From positions 3,906,001 to 3,970,000 of the forward strand of contig NZ_CP014782.1 in the NCBI RefSeq assembly GCF_002005305.1: 64,000 nt of DNA, written 5' to 3'. The notes under the pieces were generated by a model. It made no database searches, was not told the DNA's origin, and worked only from the letters and a program-made list of their open reading frames with translations. The translations under genes were made by a program, and so were the position numbers. Of this stretch, positions 7,370-15,778 are shown in pieces (position 1 is the first letter of the stretch; the number at the start of each line of letters is the position of its first letter). Origin of the DNA: Shewanella psychrophila (GTDB lineage Bacteria; Pseudomonadota; Gammaproteobacteria; Enterobacterales; Shewanellaceae).

Positions 7370-8326
7370 ATGTCATCAGCTTTTATAGAGTCGATTCGGC
7401 AGGTGTTAAGGACTAAACATTACAGTTTAAGAACTGAGAAAAGTTATCTGTATTGGGTACGTTACTTCATTAGGTTTCATCAGTATATGCATCCAAAGAA
7501 TATGCAAGGCTGTCATATCGAGCAATTTCTTACGTTTCTTGGGAGTGATCGTGGTGTCAGCGCAGCAACACAAAACCAAGCATTGTGTGCATTAGTATTT
7601 ATGTTCAAACATGTACTCTGTATGGAGTTTGAAGGTTTAAAGTATGGCTATGCCAAAAAACCAAAGAACTTACCAACAGTATTGACTCCTAAAGAAGTGT
7701 CATCAGTATTAGCAAGCCTTACCAACCCGTATTGGCTAGTGACTTCAATATTATATGGTTGTGGTCTAAGACTACGGGAGGCTTTAACTCTAAGGGTTCA
7801 AAATGTGAATATTGATGAACAGTCTCTGTTCATTTTTAGGGGGAAAGGGGCAAAAGACCGATATACACTGTTACCTCAACAACTTAATCAGCCATTGCAG
7901 CAACAAATACAATGGGTAAAGCAGATTCATGAGAAAGACTTAAGCAATGGAAATGGCCACACTTCGGTCCCTTCTGCTTTGCATAGAAAGTACAGAGCAG
8001 TATTAAAAGACTTAAGTTGGCAATACCTGTTTCCATCAACAACCACTTGCTGCCACCCCATTGACGGGTATATTTGTCGGCATCATATTCATGAATCAAG
8101 TTTTTCGAAAAACCTGAGAAAGGCAGTGGTGAAAAGTAGTGTTAAAAAAAGAGTGACAGCCCACACATTCCGTCATTCATTTGCCACGCAACTGTTGGCT
8201 CAAGGCAGTGATATTCGAACCGTTCAAGAACTATTAGGGCATAAAGATCTGCGGACGACAGAGATATACACACATGTGCTTGGTCAAAATAGAGCAGGGA
8301 CAATAAGCCCATTTGATCGTTTATGA
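7370..8326 (+). CDS. intI: Integron integrase IntI
   Basis: A 318-residue tyrosine recombinase that recombines attI with folded attC sites. The N-terminal SAM-like domain (about 1-95) has RTKHYSLRTEKSYLYWVRYF. The catalytic residues are R in GCGLRLREALTLRV, HTFRHSFATQLLAQGSDIRT, ELLGHKDLRTTEIYTHVLG with the Tyr nucleophile. The integron-specific insertion that distinguishes IntI from XerC/D is present: YLFPS...DGYICRHHIHESSFSKNLRKAV at about residues 220-265. It is divergent from the cassettes, as in all integrons. The ribosome site is GAGGTGAGG. The frame is full length, so the integron is probably functional, with SOS control by the upstream LexA box. Confidence 0.95.
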   Translation: MSSAFIESIRQVLRTKHYSLRTEKSYLYWVRYFIRFHQYMHPKNMQGCHIEQFLTFLGSDRGVSAATQNQALCALVFMFKHVLCMEFEGLKYGYAKKPKNLPTVLTPKEVSSVLASLTNPYWLVTSILYGCGLRLREALTLRVQNVNIDEQSLFIFRGKGAKDRYTLLPQQLNQPLQQQIQWVKQIHEKDLSNGNGHTSVPSALHRKYRAVLKDLSWQYLFPSTTTCCHPIDGYICRHHIHESSFSKNLRKAVVKSSVKKRVTAHTFRHSFATQLLAQGSDIRTVQELLGHKDLRTTEIYTHVLGQNRAGTISPFDRL

Positions 8327-8668
8327 GATAAGTGAAATTCTGGGTCAGGTCTTGTATTTTTCCCCTCACATGAGCATAAATCGAAGAAATAAACTTATCT
8401 TGTAAATCAGCCAGTGTAGATACGGCTGCGAGCTTCCAAAACACAGATGTTTTGGCAGAGCTCACAAGGATGTGCTTGCGGCGACTCGTAGAAGTATCCG
8501 CACAATCCTCGCCGGGCAGGCGTTAGGTTACAATGAAAGGGCGACCTTCAAATTACTACTCCAGAACAAAGTAGCAAAATGCCCCCAAACAATGTATTAA
8601 GACTTCATTCGAAGACAAGTAAACTTTATTGAAAAAGCCTGACTTCTCGAGGCTAAATGCAAGCAGAG
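8327..8668. other. Intergenic region right of intI
   Basis: No gene is supported in these 342 bases. GGGTCAGGTCTTG near 8342 resembles motifs found beside REP-associated transposases. An AAAACA...TGTTTT hairpin lies at about 8437-8455. GGCGTTAGG at 8519 looks like an attC core, but no partner arm is present. This is the boundary between integron and core-like genes. Confidence 0.4.
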
Positions 8669-9934
8669 CTAGCTAAACCTGTCGATGCGATAATCACTCA
8701 GATCAATTGCAGTCTGCTTACCTGACATCTCTTGGCTGACCAGCTTAGCGGTAATGCCTGACCAGGTTAGTCCTAGGTGCTGATGACCAAAAGAGAAGAA
8801 CACATTTTTATGTTTTTCACTGCGCCCAAGCACCGGAAGACTATCGGGCATCGAAGGTCTGAACCCCATCCAGCGCTCACCATCTGCGGCTGTTGCCTCG
8901 GCAAATAACTCAGGTAGCAAGGCCTTGCCGTGTGGAAACAAACAATCGGCGCGAGCTTCGACTAACGGCGCCTTAAGCCCTCCGAATTCCACCGTACCCG
9001 CGAGCCGCGTACCATCTAACATAGGAGTGATGATAAATTTACGATTGTAAGAAGCGACTGGGCGAGAGAGTGTGCTCTTGTGCGGCATCATCAGATGATA
9101 TCCACGCTCAGTTTCCAGCGGCACACGGTAACCTAGCTGTTTGGCAAAAGGCTTAGACCAGGCACCTGAAGCAATGAGCAATTTTTTTGACTCTATTGAC
9201 TCACCTGAACTAAGACGCAGTGAAACATTATCTTCATCGGCAGAGGAAGCAATTATCTCACTAACTTCATCGGTGAGCAGCTCCCCACCCAAAGCAACAA
9301 ACTTATCGGCGAAGGCTTTACATAAGCCATAGGGGTCACTGGTGTGGCCGACATGAGTAAAATATAAGCCATGGGTAATAGTGCCACTCAGGCAAGGTTC
9401 GAGTCGTCTGACTTCATCCCCGGTTAGCAGTCTTACTTTCACCCCAGCGTTAGCATAGTGATCATATTCCTTGGTGACCTCCTCAATGGGTGTACTTTCG
9501 AATACCAGCAAGCTGCCATTGAGTATCATTAGCTCAGTGCAATCACAAAAATCGGTTAATTCATTCAAAGCTCCAATCGAGCTTTGATTCAATCGCTTGA
9601 TCGCCTGACTGTTATGCGCCCTTTTACCTGGCAGCATATTGGCTAAAAATCGCATAAACCAAGGCAAGGCTTTCAAAAAATATTTAGGCTGGATGCGAAA
9701 TGGCCCTAGAGGATCGAGCAACATACCTGGCAACTTAGGTAGCATGCCTGGGTCGGCTAAGGGAAACACCTGCTCTGTGGCAAAATGTCCGGCATTACCT
9801 TTAGATGCGCCGGCCGCTATTCCCTCTTTATCTACAATGCTCACTTTAAAGCCGGCTCGTTGCAGCTCAATCCCGGTCGCTAAGCCTATAATCCCAGCGC
9901 CTACGATAGTTACACTATTTGTGTTATCACTCAT
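8669..9934 (-). CDS. FAD-dependent D-hydroxyproline dehydrogenase (DadA-like)
   Basis: A 421-residue DAO/DadA-family flavoenzyme. The N-terminal Rossmann motif TIVGAGIIGLATGIELQRAG and EGIAAGASKGNAGH bind FAD. The C-terminal GFRPSMPDSLPVLGRSEKHK and FGHQHLGLTWSG are typical of D-amino-acid dehydrogenases. Family members in hydroxyproline clusters oxidise cis-4-hydroxy-D-proline to pyrroline-4-hydroxy-2-carboxylate and deliver electrons to the respiratory chain at the inner membrane. It is 33 bases downstream of the hydroxyproline-dehydratase-type gene and probably in the same operon. Locus context, not sequence alone, gives the substrate. No clear terminator follows. Confidence 0.83.
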   Translation of the reverse strand: MSDNTNSVTIVGAGIIGLATGIELQRAGFKVSIVDKEGIAAGASKGNAGHFATEQVFPLADPGMLPKLPGMLLDPLGPFRIQPKYFLKALPWFMRFLANMLPGKRAHNSQAIKRLNQSSIGALNELTDFCDCTELMILNGSLLVFESTPIEEVTKEYDHYANAGVKVRLLTGDEVRRLEPCLSGTITHGLYFTHVGHTSDPYGLCKAFADKFVALGGELLTDEVSEIIASSADEDNVSLRLSSGESIESKKLLIASGAWSKPFAKQLGYRVPLETERGYHLMMPHKSTLSRPVASYNRKFIITPMLDGTRLAGTVEFGGLKAPLVEARADCLFPHGKALLPELFAEATAADGERWMGFRPSMPDSLPVLGRSEKHKNVFFSFGHQHLGLTWSGITAKLVSQEMSGKQTAIDLSDYRIDRFS

Positions 9935-9967
9935 TTCTTATCACCGTGTCTGTTAAGCAAGCATGGT

Positions 9968-11008
9968 CTAACGCAACATAAAGCCGTTTTGAAACTGATC
10001 ATCGGGATCTATGATGAACTGGTGTCGACCGGTAATATATGAACGACCTGAGACTTGTGGGATCACAGCTTGCTTGCCAAAAAACTCTGTTTCATTGGTG
10101 GCACTGACAATCATCCTACCATCGACAATACTCTCTATCATCAGCTCTTGTTTAAGCTCCACCTCCCCCTTGGCATATAGAAGCGCTATACGGCCGGCGA
10201 CCCCAGTGCCAGTAGGCGACCTGTCGACCTCGCCATCGGCAAAAATACACACATGGCGAGAGTGGGCCTGCTTGTCGGTGACTTTTTTAGAGGTGAAGAT
10301 GGTGCCATAGAGAAAACTTAAATCTTCTTCAATAGGATGCACTAATAGATGTGTAGCCATCACAGCTTGCTTGATACGCCGACCCATATCGATGAGTTGC
10401 GCTACATTGTCTTGACCACATGAGATCCCATGGGCATCTGCATCCACATAGGCATAATAAGCACCGCCAAAACCTATATCATAGTTAACCCTGCCGAATC
10501 CTTCGACCATCACAGTGCAAGCTAAAGACTCGGCCCAGGAATCAACATTTAGGAAACTCGCATGTATTTTTCCTTGGCTATCTCGACTCGCTTTAGCTGT
10601 AATGAGTCCAGCGGGTGCATCTATTTTAATCATTCTGGACTCAGCTCCCAAAAATATCGCCTCAGTTTCACAAGCCACCTTAACTAAAGCCAAGATGCCA
10701 TGACCACACATGCTGCTATAACCTTCATTATGTAAAAACAAGACGCCGAAATCGGCTCCTTCCGTTACAGGCCGCGTAATAAGCGCGCCATACATATCCG
10801 CATGCCCTCTTGGTTCATGCATCAACAAGGTACGGTACCTGTCCAGATGGCGAGTTACATATTGACGCATCTCAAGTATGGTTTCTCCTTCTATCTCGGG
10901 ATAACCTGAGGTAATGATCCTCAGAGGCTCACCTTCTGTGTGGGCATCGATTGTTATGAATTGTTGACAGTTTTCTAATAATTCGGCGGGGAGGTGATTC
11001 AAATGCAT
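9968..11008 (-). CDS. Trans-3-hydroxy-L-proline dehydratase-type protein (proline racemase superfamily)
   Basis: A 346-residue protein from ATG 11008, which has GGAAGGAG eight bases upstream; a longer frame from 11098 has none. The first catalytic Cys is present in SSMCGHG (residue 101). The second site reads DRSPTGTG, with Thr at residue 266. In this superfamily Cys/Cys enzymes are racemases or epimerases, while Cys/Thr enzymes, including human L3HYPDH, dehydrate trans-3-hydroxy-L-proline to pyrroline-2-carboxylate. The Thr therefore argues against epimerase activity and for dehydratase. It heads the left-going operon and is divergent from the DapA-like gene, with operator-like sites between them. 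A reductase for pyrroline-2-carboxylate is not seen in the window. Confidence 0.83.
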   Translation of the reverse strand: MHLNHLPAELLENCQQFITIDAHTEGEPLRIITSGYPEIEGETILEMRQYVTRHLDRYRTLLMHEPRGHADMYGALITRPVTEGADFGVLFLHNEGYSSMCGHGILALVKVACETEAIFLGAESRMIKIDAPAGLITAKASRDSQGKIHASFLNVDSWAESLACTVMVEGFGRVNYDIGFGGAYYAYVDADAHGISCGQDNVAQLIDMGRRIKQAVMATHLLVHPIEEDLSFLYGTIFTSKKVTDKQAHSRHVCIFADGEVDRSPTGTGVAGRIALLYAKGEVELKQELMIESIVDGRMIVSATNETEFFGKQAVIPQVSGRSYITGRHQFIIDPDDQFQNGFMLR

Positions 11009-11028
11009 GGCTACTCCTTCCTTATAAT

Positions 11029-11038
11029 TTGTATGCAA
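11029..11038. promoter_or_regulatory. GntR-type operator half, site 1
   Basis: TTGTATGCAA differs by one base from the palindrome at site 2. Both are followed by a similar AATATA-TAT-T tail, so the two sites are direct repeats of about 20 bp. It lies 21 bases upstream of the dehydratase start. The GTATGC/GTATAC core fits the GT-N-AC pattern of FCD-type GntR regulators such as the one at 15014. Confidence 0.6.
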
Positions 11039-11101
11039 TATATAGTATTTGATAACAACAAAGATAATTAAAATCTCACAGGGGCTTTTATTCCCCAAGA
11101 A

Positions 11102-11113
11102 ATTGTATACAAT
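11102..11113. promoter_or_regulatory. GntR-type operator, site 2
   Basis: ATTGTATACAAT is a perfect 12-bp palindrome in the 202-bp divergent promoter between the dehydratase and DapA-like genes. Placed about 100 bases before the DapA-like start, it could govern both directions. The likely ligand of the regulator is a hydroxyproline or a pathway intermediate, which is inference. Confidence 0.65.
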
Positions 11114-11210
11114 ATACTATAACTTTTCGGAACAAGCCAAATTAGAATACGTTTTTCCGGTTAATTACATCTTTTATATAAAGCATAACTAGCGCATAGA
11201 GGTCCTAAAC

Positions 11211-12125
11211 ATGAAAGTAAATTGGCAAGGTGTTTTCCCAGCAATCTCGACACAATTTAACGATGACGGTTCAATTAACTATGAATCAAATGCCCGCATG
11301 CTCGAAGATCTCATCAGAGATGGTATCGACGGCATCATCGCTTTAGGCACTATTGGTGAAAACGCTTCACTCAGCCCACAAGAAAAGCGCGACTTTATCA
11401 AGCACACAGTAGAAACCGTTAAAGGCCGTATCTTGGTGCTATCAGGTTGTACTGAAAACACAGCTGAACAAGCCTGTCTCTATGCTCAAGATGTTGAAAA
11501 ACTTGGCGTAGACGGTCTAATGCTATTGCCTGCTATGGTTTACCGCGGCACCGACCGTGAAGTTGTGGCTCATTATCAGACAGTGGCTCGCTCGACTCAG
11601 CTACCTATCATGATTTACAACAACCCCGTTAGTTATGGCATAGACATCAGCTTAGAAATGACAGCGATTCTTGCAGAAGAAGAAAATATCGTTGCCATTA
11701 AAGAATCAACAACCGATACACGTCGCTTAACTGAGCTACAAAGCCGCTTCGGCGAACGTTTCAGCATCCTTTGTGGCGTCGATGATATCGCCTTGGAAAG
11801 CATCTTATTGGGCGCAACGGGTTGGATCTCTGGCCTGACTAACGTATTCCCACGTGAGTCGGTGACTCTATTTAAACTGGCACGTGCCGGTCGCATCGAA
11901 GAAGCACGCGAGATCTACCGCTGGTTCATGCCGCTACTCAGATTAGACACGATTCCAACGTTAGTGCAGTGCATCAAGTTTGCCGAACAGATACTTGAAC
12001 GTGGTAATGAGAATGTCCGCATGCCACGCATGACCTTGATTGGTGATGAGCGCGCCTATGTTGAAAAAGTAATTAAAGAAGCGATGGACTCACGCATCAA
12101 TCTAGACAAGTACAACCTAGATTAA
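11211..12125 (+). CDS. Pyrroline-4-hydroxy-2-carboxylate deaminase-type DapA family protein
   Basis: A 304-residue class I aldolase of the dihydrodipicolinate synthase family. The Schiff-base lysine is in IVAIKEST (K164), the catalytic Tyr in MIYNNP (Y136), and the substrate loop GTIGENASLS replaces the usual GTTGE(A/S). In hydroxyproline gene clusters this family deaminates pyrroline-4-hydroxy-2-carboxylate to 2-oxoglutarate semialdehyde. Lysine biosynthesis is unlikely here because of the neighbours: FAD dehydrogenase, 4-hydroxyproline epimerase and semialdehyde dehydrogenase. The start has a modest ribosome site (GAGG). It heads the right-going operon. Confidence 0.83.
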   Translation: MKVNWQGVFPAISTQFNDDGSINYESNARMLEDLIRDGIDGIIALGTIGENASLSPQEKRDFIKHTVETVKGRILVLSGCTENTAEQACLYAQDVEKLGVDGLMLLPAMVYRGTDREVVAHYQTVARSTQLPIMIYNNPVSYGIDISLEMTAILAEEENIVAIKESTTDTRRLTELQSRFGERFSILCGVDDIALESILLGATGWISGLTNVFPRESVTLFKLARAGRIEEAREIYRWFMPLLRLDTIPTLVQCIKFAEQILERGNENVRMPRMTLIGDERAYVEKVIKEAMDSRINLDKYNLD

Positions 12126-12177
12126 TTTTCGCACTCGTACTCATACGACTAAAAATCGTTAAATATCGATGACCCCT

Positions 12178-12209
12178 GGTGACTTTGATTGACTCAAATC
12201 AAAGTCACC
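12178..12209 (+). other. Strong intercistronic hairpin without T-run
   Basis: GGTGACTTTGATT (12178-12190) and AATCAAAGTCACC (12197-12209) form a perfect 13-bp stem with a six-base loop in the 137-bp gap between the DapA-like and epimerase genes. The sequence after it (ATTATCAAATAAG) is not a U-tract. It may protect the upstream mRNA or lower expression of the downstream gene rather than end transcription. Confidence 0.7.
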
Positions 12210-12262
12210 ATTATCAAATAAGAATTAAGGGTCTAGATTGAAGGAAACGGAGTAAAGTATAG

Positions 12263-13264
12263 ATGTTAAAAGGCACTTACTTTTGCGTCGATGCTCATAC
12301 ATGTGGAAACCCTGTACGCTTGGTCACCAGTGGCCATCCGGATCTTCAGGGAAGCACAATGAGCGAAAAACGCCAGCACTTTCTCAAAGAATATGATTGG
12401 ATCCGTAAAGGCTTGATGTTCGAACCAAGAGGCCACGATATGATGTCGGGGGCTTTTTTGTATCCGCCATGCAGTGATAACGCCGACGCGTCAATCTTGT
12501 TTATCGAAACCAGTGGCTGCCTGCCCATGTGTGGACACGGCACCATAGGCACTATCACAGCGGCTATAGAATCCGGCTTGTTAATGGCAAAAGAGCCTGG
12601 GAAGCTCATCATAGATGTGCCCGCTGGACAGATAAATATCGAATATCAGCAAACCAGTGAGAAAGTCGATTGGGTCAAGATCTACAATGTCCCCGCATAC
12701 CTTGCCCATCAAGATGTGATCTTAGATATTCCGGAGCTTGGCCCACTCAAGATCGATGTCTCATACGGCGGTAACTATTATGTCATCGTCGAACCACAAG
12801 CCAATTTCCCCGGATTAAGACAATGGACCGCCGCCGATATTCTCAGGTGGAGCCCCATCGTCCGCCAAATAGCCCATGAGCAGTTAGCTTGTGTACATCC
12901 TGACGATCCAACCGTCTCTGGCGTCTCCCATGTTTTATGGACAGGCGAAACCATCAGTGAAGGATCAGATGGGGCCAATGCGGTGTTTTATGGCGACAAG
13001 GCCATAGACAGATCCCCTTGCGGGACCGGCACCAGTGCTCGCTTAGCTCAACTGTATGCCAAGGGTAAATTAAACGTTGGCGACAAATATACCCACGAGA
13101 GCATCATAGGCAGTCAATTTGTCGGCTGCATCGAATCGTCCACTTTCGTTGGGGGATACAGAGGGATCATGCCAAGTATCCAGGGCTGGGCCAGAATCAC
13201 CGGCCAAAACTCAATAACCATAGATGACAGTGACCCATACGCCTTTGGCTTTCAAGTTACTTAA
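12263..13264 (+). CDS. 4-hydroxyproline 2-epimerase
   Basis: A 333-residue proline racemase superfamily member with both catalytic cysteines: PMCGHG (C90) and DRSPCGTGTS (C253). Cys/Cys enzymes abstract and return the alpha proton, and in this pathway trans-4-hydroxy-L-proline becomes cis-4-hydroxy-D-proline. A proline racemase activity cannot be excluded from the motif alone, but the surrounding dehydrogenase, deaminase and aldehyde dehydrogenase fit the hydroxyproline route. The start codon at 12263 is preceded by AAGGAAACGGAG. It is in the same orientation as, and between, the DapA-like and aldehyde dehydrogenase genes. Confidence 0.88.
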   Translation: MLKGTYFCVDAHTCGNPVRLVTSGHPDLQGSTMSEKRQHFLKEYDWIRKGLMFEPRGHDMMSGAFLYPPCSDNADASILFIETSGCLPMCGHGTIGTITAAIESGLLMAKEPGKLIIDVPAGQINIEYQQTSEKVDWVKIYNVPAYLAHQDVILDIPELGPLKIDVSYGGNYYVIVEPQANFPGLRQWTAADILRWSPIVRQIAHEQLACVHPDDPTVSGVSHVLWTGETISEGSDGANAVFYGDKAIDRSPCGTGTSARLAQLYAKGKLNVGDKYTHESIIGSQFVGCIESSTFVGGYRGIMPSIQGWARITGQNSITIDDSDPYAFGFQVT

Positions 13265-13330
13265 CCTCATAACTTAAGATCAGTTTGTTTCTGGATACAT
13301 ATCTAAGGAGCAAACCTAATAGGGAACAAT

Positions 13331-14896
13331 ATGACAGACTCAGTTACTGCAAAAATTACTGGCCAACATTTTATCAACGGCGCATGGACTGGTGAAGCGA
13401 ATGCATTTAATAGCTTAGATCCCGTCGAAAATGCCAAGCTAGACTGGCAATTTGCCAGTGCGAGTCAACGCGATATCGATAATGCGGCTAAATCGGCCAA
13501 ATCGGCATTTGTCCAATACAGAGCCAAAACACCCGCTCAAAGGGCCGACTTTCTCGATGCCATCGCAAATGAGCTAGAAGCTGGCATAGAGGCAATCACC
13601 TATGCCGCTAACCGTGAATCTGGTTTGCCTATGGCACGGGTTCAAGGCGAAACAGGCAGAACCTGTAATCAACTAAGGTTATTCGCAGGCACATTGCGTG
13701 AGCCACTGGAGCCAAAGTTTGTCGATTTAGCCAATCCTGACCGTGCCCCACTGCCAAAAGCCGACACTCGCCTAAGCGTGCTGCCCATAGGTCCTGTTGC
13801 CGTTTTTGGTGCATCAAACTTTCCACTGGCATTTTCAACCGCAGGTGGTGATACGGCATCGGCGTTAGCTGCAGGTTGTCCGGTGATCGTTAAAGGCCAC
13901 CCTGCTCACCCTGCCACCAGTGAACTCGTCACCCGCGCCATAGAAAAAGCCATTATTGCCTGTGATATGCCAGCTGGCGTATTTAGCTTAGTGCAAGGCG
14001 CCGCGCCGCAAGTCTCCACAGACTTAGTGACCCACAGTGCCATTAAAGCCGTGGGCTTTACCGGTTCACTCAGGGTGGGGCGTATTTTGGCAGATCTGTG
14101 CGCCGCGCGCGGCGAGCCGATCCCTTTTTATGGCGAGTTAGGCTCAACTAATCCACAATTTTTGCTTAATAGCATGTTGTCTGCAAACGCTGAGCAGATG
14201 GCACAGACTCAGGTTCAGTCAATGATGATGGGCCATGGTCAGTTTTGTACTAGCCCAGGTGTCGTTGTGGCGGTAAAAGGTTCAGCACTCAACCGATATA
14301 TCGCCACCATGGCAGAAAACATAGCAGCACTACCAGCGTCAGCCATGCTGACTCCAGGCATTGCCGCGACCTATCAAGCCCAAGTTGAGGCTTTGCTTAA
14401 AGACACCAGTGTAGAGTTAGTTGCACAAGGTCAATCGGCACAAGCAAGTCATTTAACCAAGCCAACTGCTGTACGAGTCAATGCAGATGATTACCTGACA
14501 ACACCTGAACTACAGCAGGAGGTCTTTGGTCCCTGTGCAGTGATTGTTGAATGTGATGATGAAGCACAAATGCTCAACATTGCCACAGAATTGGAAGGTC
14601 AACTCACGGCAACCATTCACGGCCATGAAGCTGAGCTAGCGGAAAATCAGCAGCTGATAGAAGCAGTAGCGTTTAACGTAGGTCGTATCATCTTTAATCA
14701 GATGCCAACGGGCGTCGAGGTCTGTCATTCGATGAATCACGGTGGGCCATACCCTGCGAGCACAGATAGCCGCACAACTTCTGTAGGCAGTCAGGCCATG
14801 AAGCGCTTCGAGCGTCCAATTTGTTATCAGAATATGCCAGCATCATTGCTTCCCGATGAGCTAAAAAGCAGTTCTTCTAAAATAATCAGCTTTTAA
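13331..14896 (+). CDS. 2-oxoglutarate semialdehyde dehydrogenase (aldehyde dehydrogenase family)
   Basis: A 521-residue NAD(P)-dependent aldehyde dehydrogenase. The catalytic Cys is in GHGQFCTSPG (C306) and the general base Glu in FYGELGSTNP (E269). The cofactor region FGASNFPLAFSTAGGDTASA is that of the subgroup acting on 2,5-dioxovalerate (2-oxoglutarate semialdehyde) rather than the classical FGPWNFP-type enzymes. It completes the hydroxyproline pathway by making 2-oxoglutarate for the TCA cycle. A terminator hairpin follows directly, so it is the last gene of the catabolic operon. The 66-bp gap upstream contains a GGAG-type ribosome site. Confidence 0.87.
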   Translation: MTDSVTAKITGQHFINGAWTGEANAFNSLDPVENAKLDWQFASASQRDIDNAAKSAKSAFVQYRAKTPAQRADFLDAIANELEAGIEAITYAANRESGLPMARVQGETGRTCNQLRLFAGTLREPLEPKFVDLANPDRAPLPKADTRLSVLPIGPVAVFGASNFPLAFSTAGGDTASALAAGCPVIVKGHPAHPATSELVTRAIEKAIIACDMPAGVFSLVQGAAPQVSTDLVTHSAIKAVGFTGSLRVGRILADLCAARGEPIPFYGELGSTNPQFLLNSMLSANAEQMAQTQVQSMMMGHGQFCTSPGVVVAVKGSALNRYIATMAENIAALPASAMLTPGIAATYQAQVEALLKDTSVELVAQGQSAQASHLTKPTAVRVNADDYLTTPELQQEVFGPCAVIVECDDEAQMLNIATELEGQLTATIHGHEAELAENQQLIEAVAFNVGRIIFNQMPTGVEVCHSMNHGGPYPASTDSRTTSVGSQAMKRFERPICYQNMPASLLPDELKSSSSKIISF

Positions 14897-14916
14897 TCCT
14901 GCTTGAAATGTGGAAA

Positions 14917-14947
14917 TAAATAAAGGGAAACACAGTTTCCCTTTATT
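14917..14947 (+). terminator. Rho-independent terminator of the hydroxyproline operon
   Basis: AAATAAAGGGAAAC pairs perfectly with GTTTCCCTTTATTT around a two- to three-base loop, followed by T-rich sequence. It lies 20 bases after the aldehyde dehydrogenase stop. The symmetrical A/T flanks suggest it could work in both directions. Confidence 0.85.
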
Positions 14948-15013
14948 TTAACCTGCTTTAGCGGTAATCTTAGACGGATAAAATAGAATAACGAACAGAT
15001 AAAAACGGGAACT

Positions 15014-15685
15014 ATGAGCCGATCTACACCAATTATCCATAAAACACGAACGCAAGTCGTTGTTGAGGTGCTTAGGGAAAAAATTCTTTCTGGTGATATC
15101 GCTGCCGGTGAACCCCTTCGTCAAAGTGCGCTAGCCGATGAATTAAATGTTAGTCGCATCCCAGTTCGTGAAGCCCTATTGCAACTTGAAGCCGAAGGTT
15201 TAGTCAAATTCGAGGCTCATAAAGGTGCAACGGCCACAGAGCTTTCTGTTGACCAAGTCACAGAGTTATTCGAGCTTAGAGCCCTGATTGAAACCGATCT
15301 TCTGGCTAAAGCTATTCCCAATTTGCGAGATGAGCACCTGCTTCAAGCTGAAAAAGTACTCGATGAACTCGAATCAGCATTCAAAGAAGAAGATGCTGTA
15401 GCAAGTTGGAGCGAACTCAACACCCAATTCCATACTTGCCTGTATCAGGCTGCCGATCGTCCACACACGCTAGAAGTGGTTCACGGACTCAATACTAATT
15501 GTGACCGTTACATCCGTTTACAGCTCTTGCTTGCTGGGGGTATTCCCCGTGCAGCACAAGACCACCGTGATCTGCTTACCTACTGTAGAAACAAAGATAC
15601 AGACAAGGCTATCGAGCTTTTACGCGAGCACATTCTGCATGCGGCTGAAGCAATACGCGATCTAGTTGCCCAACAAGTGGAATGA
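15014..15685 (+). CDS. GntR-family (FCD) transcriptional regulator
   Basis: A 223-residue regulator. The N-terminal winged helix-turn-helix (about residues 10-75) includes LREKILSGDIAAGEPLRQSA, LADELNVSRIPVREALLQLE and FEAHKGATAT. The C-terminal all-helical FCD ligand domain (about 85-215) has FELRALIETDLLAKA, FHTCLYQAADRPHT and a His-rich end (RAAQDHRDLLTYC, LREHILHAAEAI) for a metal-assisted carboxylate ligand. It is transcribed separately, after a terminator, but lies beside the hydroxyproline genes. The palindromes at 11029 and 11102 have the GT-AC core such proteins bind. It most likely represses the pathway until substrate is present. Confidence 0.87.
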   Translation: MSRSTPIIHKTRTQVVVEVLREKILSGDIAAGEPLRQSALADELNVSRIPVREALLQLEAEGLVKFEAHKGATATELSVDQVTELFELRALIETDLLAKAIPNLRDEHLLQAEKVLDELESAFKEEDAVASWSELNTQFHTCLYQAADRPHTLEVVHGLNTNCDRYIRLQLLLAGGIPRAAQDHRDLLTYCRNKDTDKAIELLREHILHAAEAIRDLVAQQVE

Positions 15686-15778
15686 GTCACAATTGGTAAG
15701 CTTAAGATACACTAAGCTTGTTAATTATGTTTGATGAGGCAGAGCTCAGGTTCTGCCTTTTTATTTGAGAGAAAGCAC

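Noticed and set aside
8505..8535. GGCGTTAGG resembling an attC core to the right of intI
   Set aside because: No complementary arm or second core within 150 bases, and it lies on the wrong side of intI for the array.
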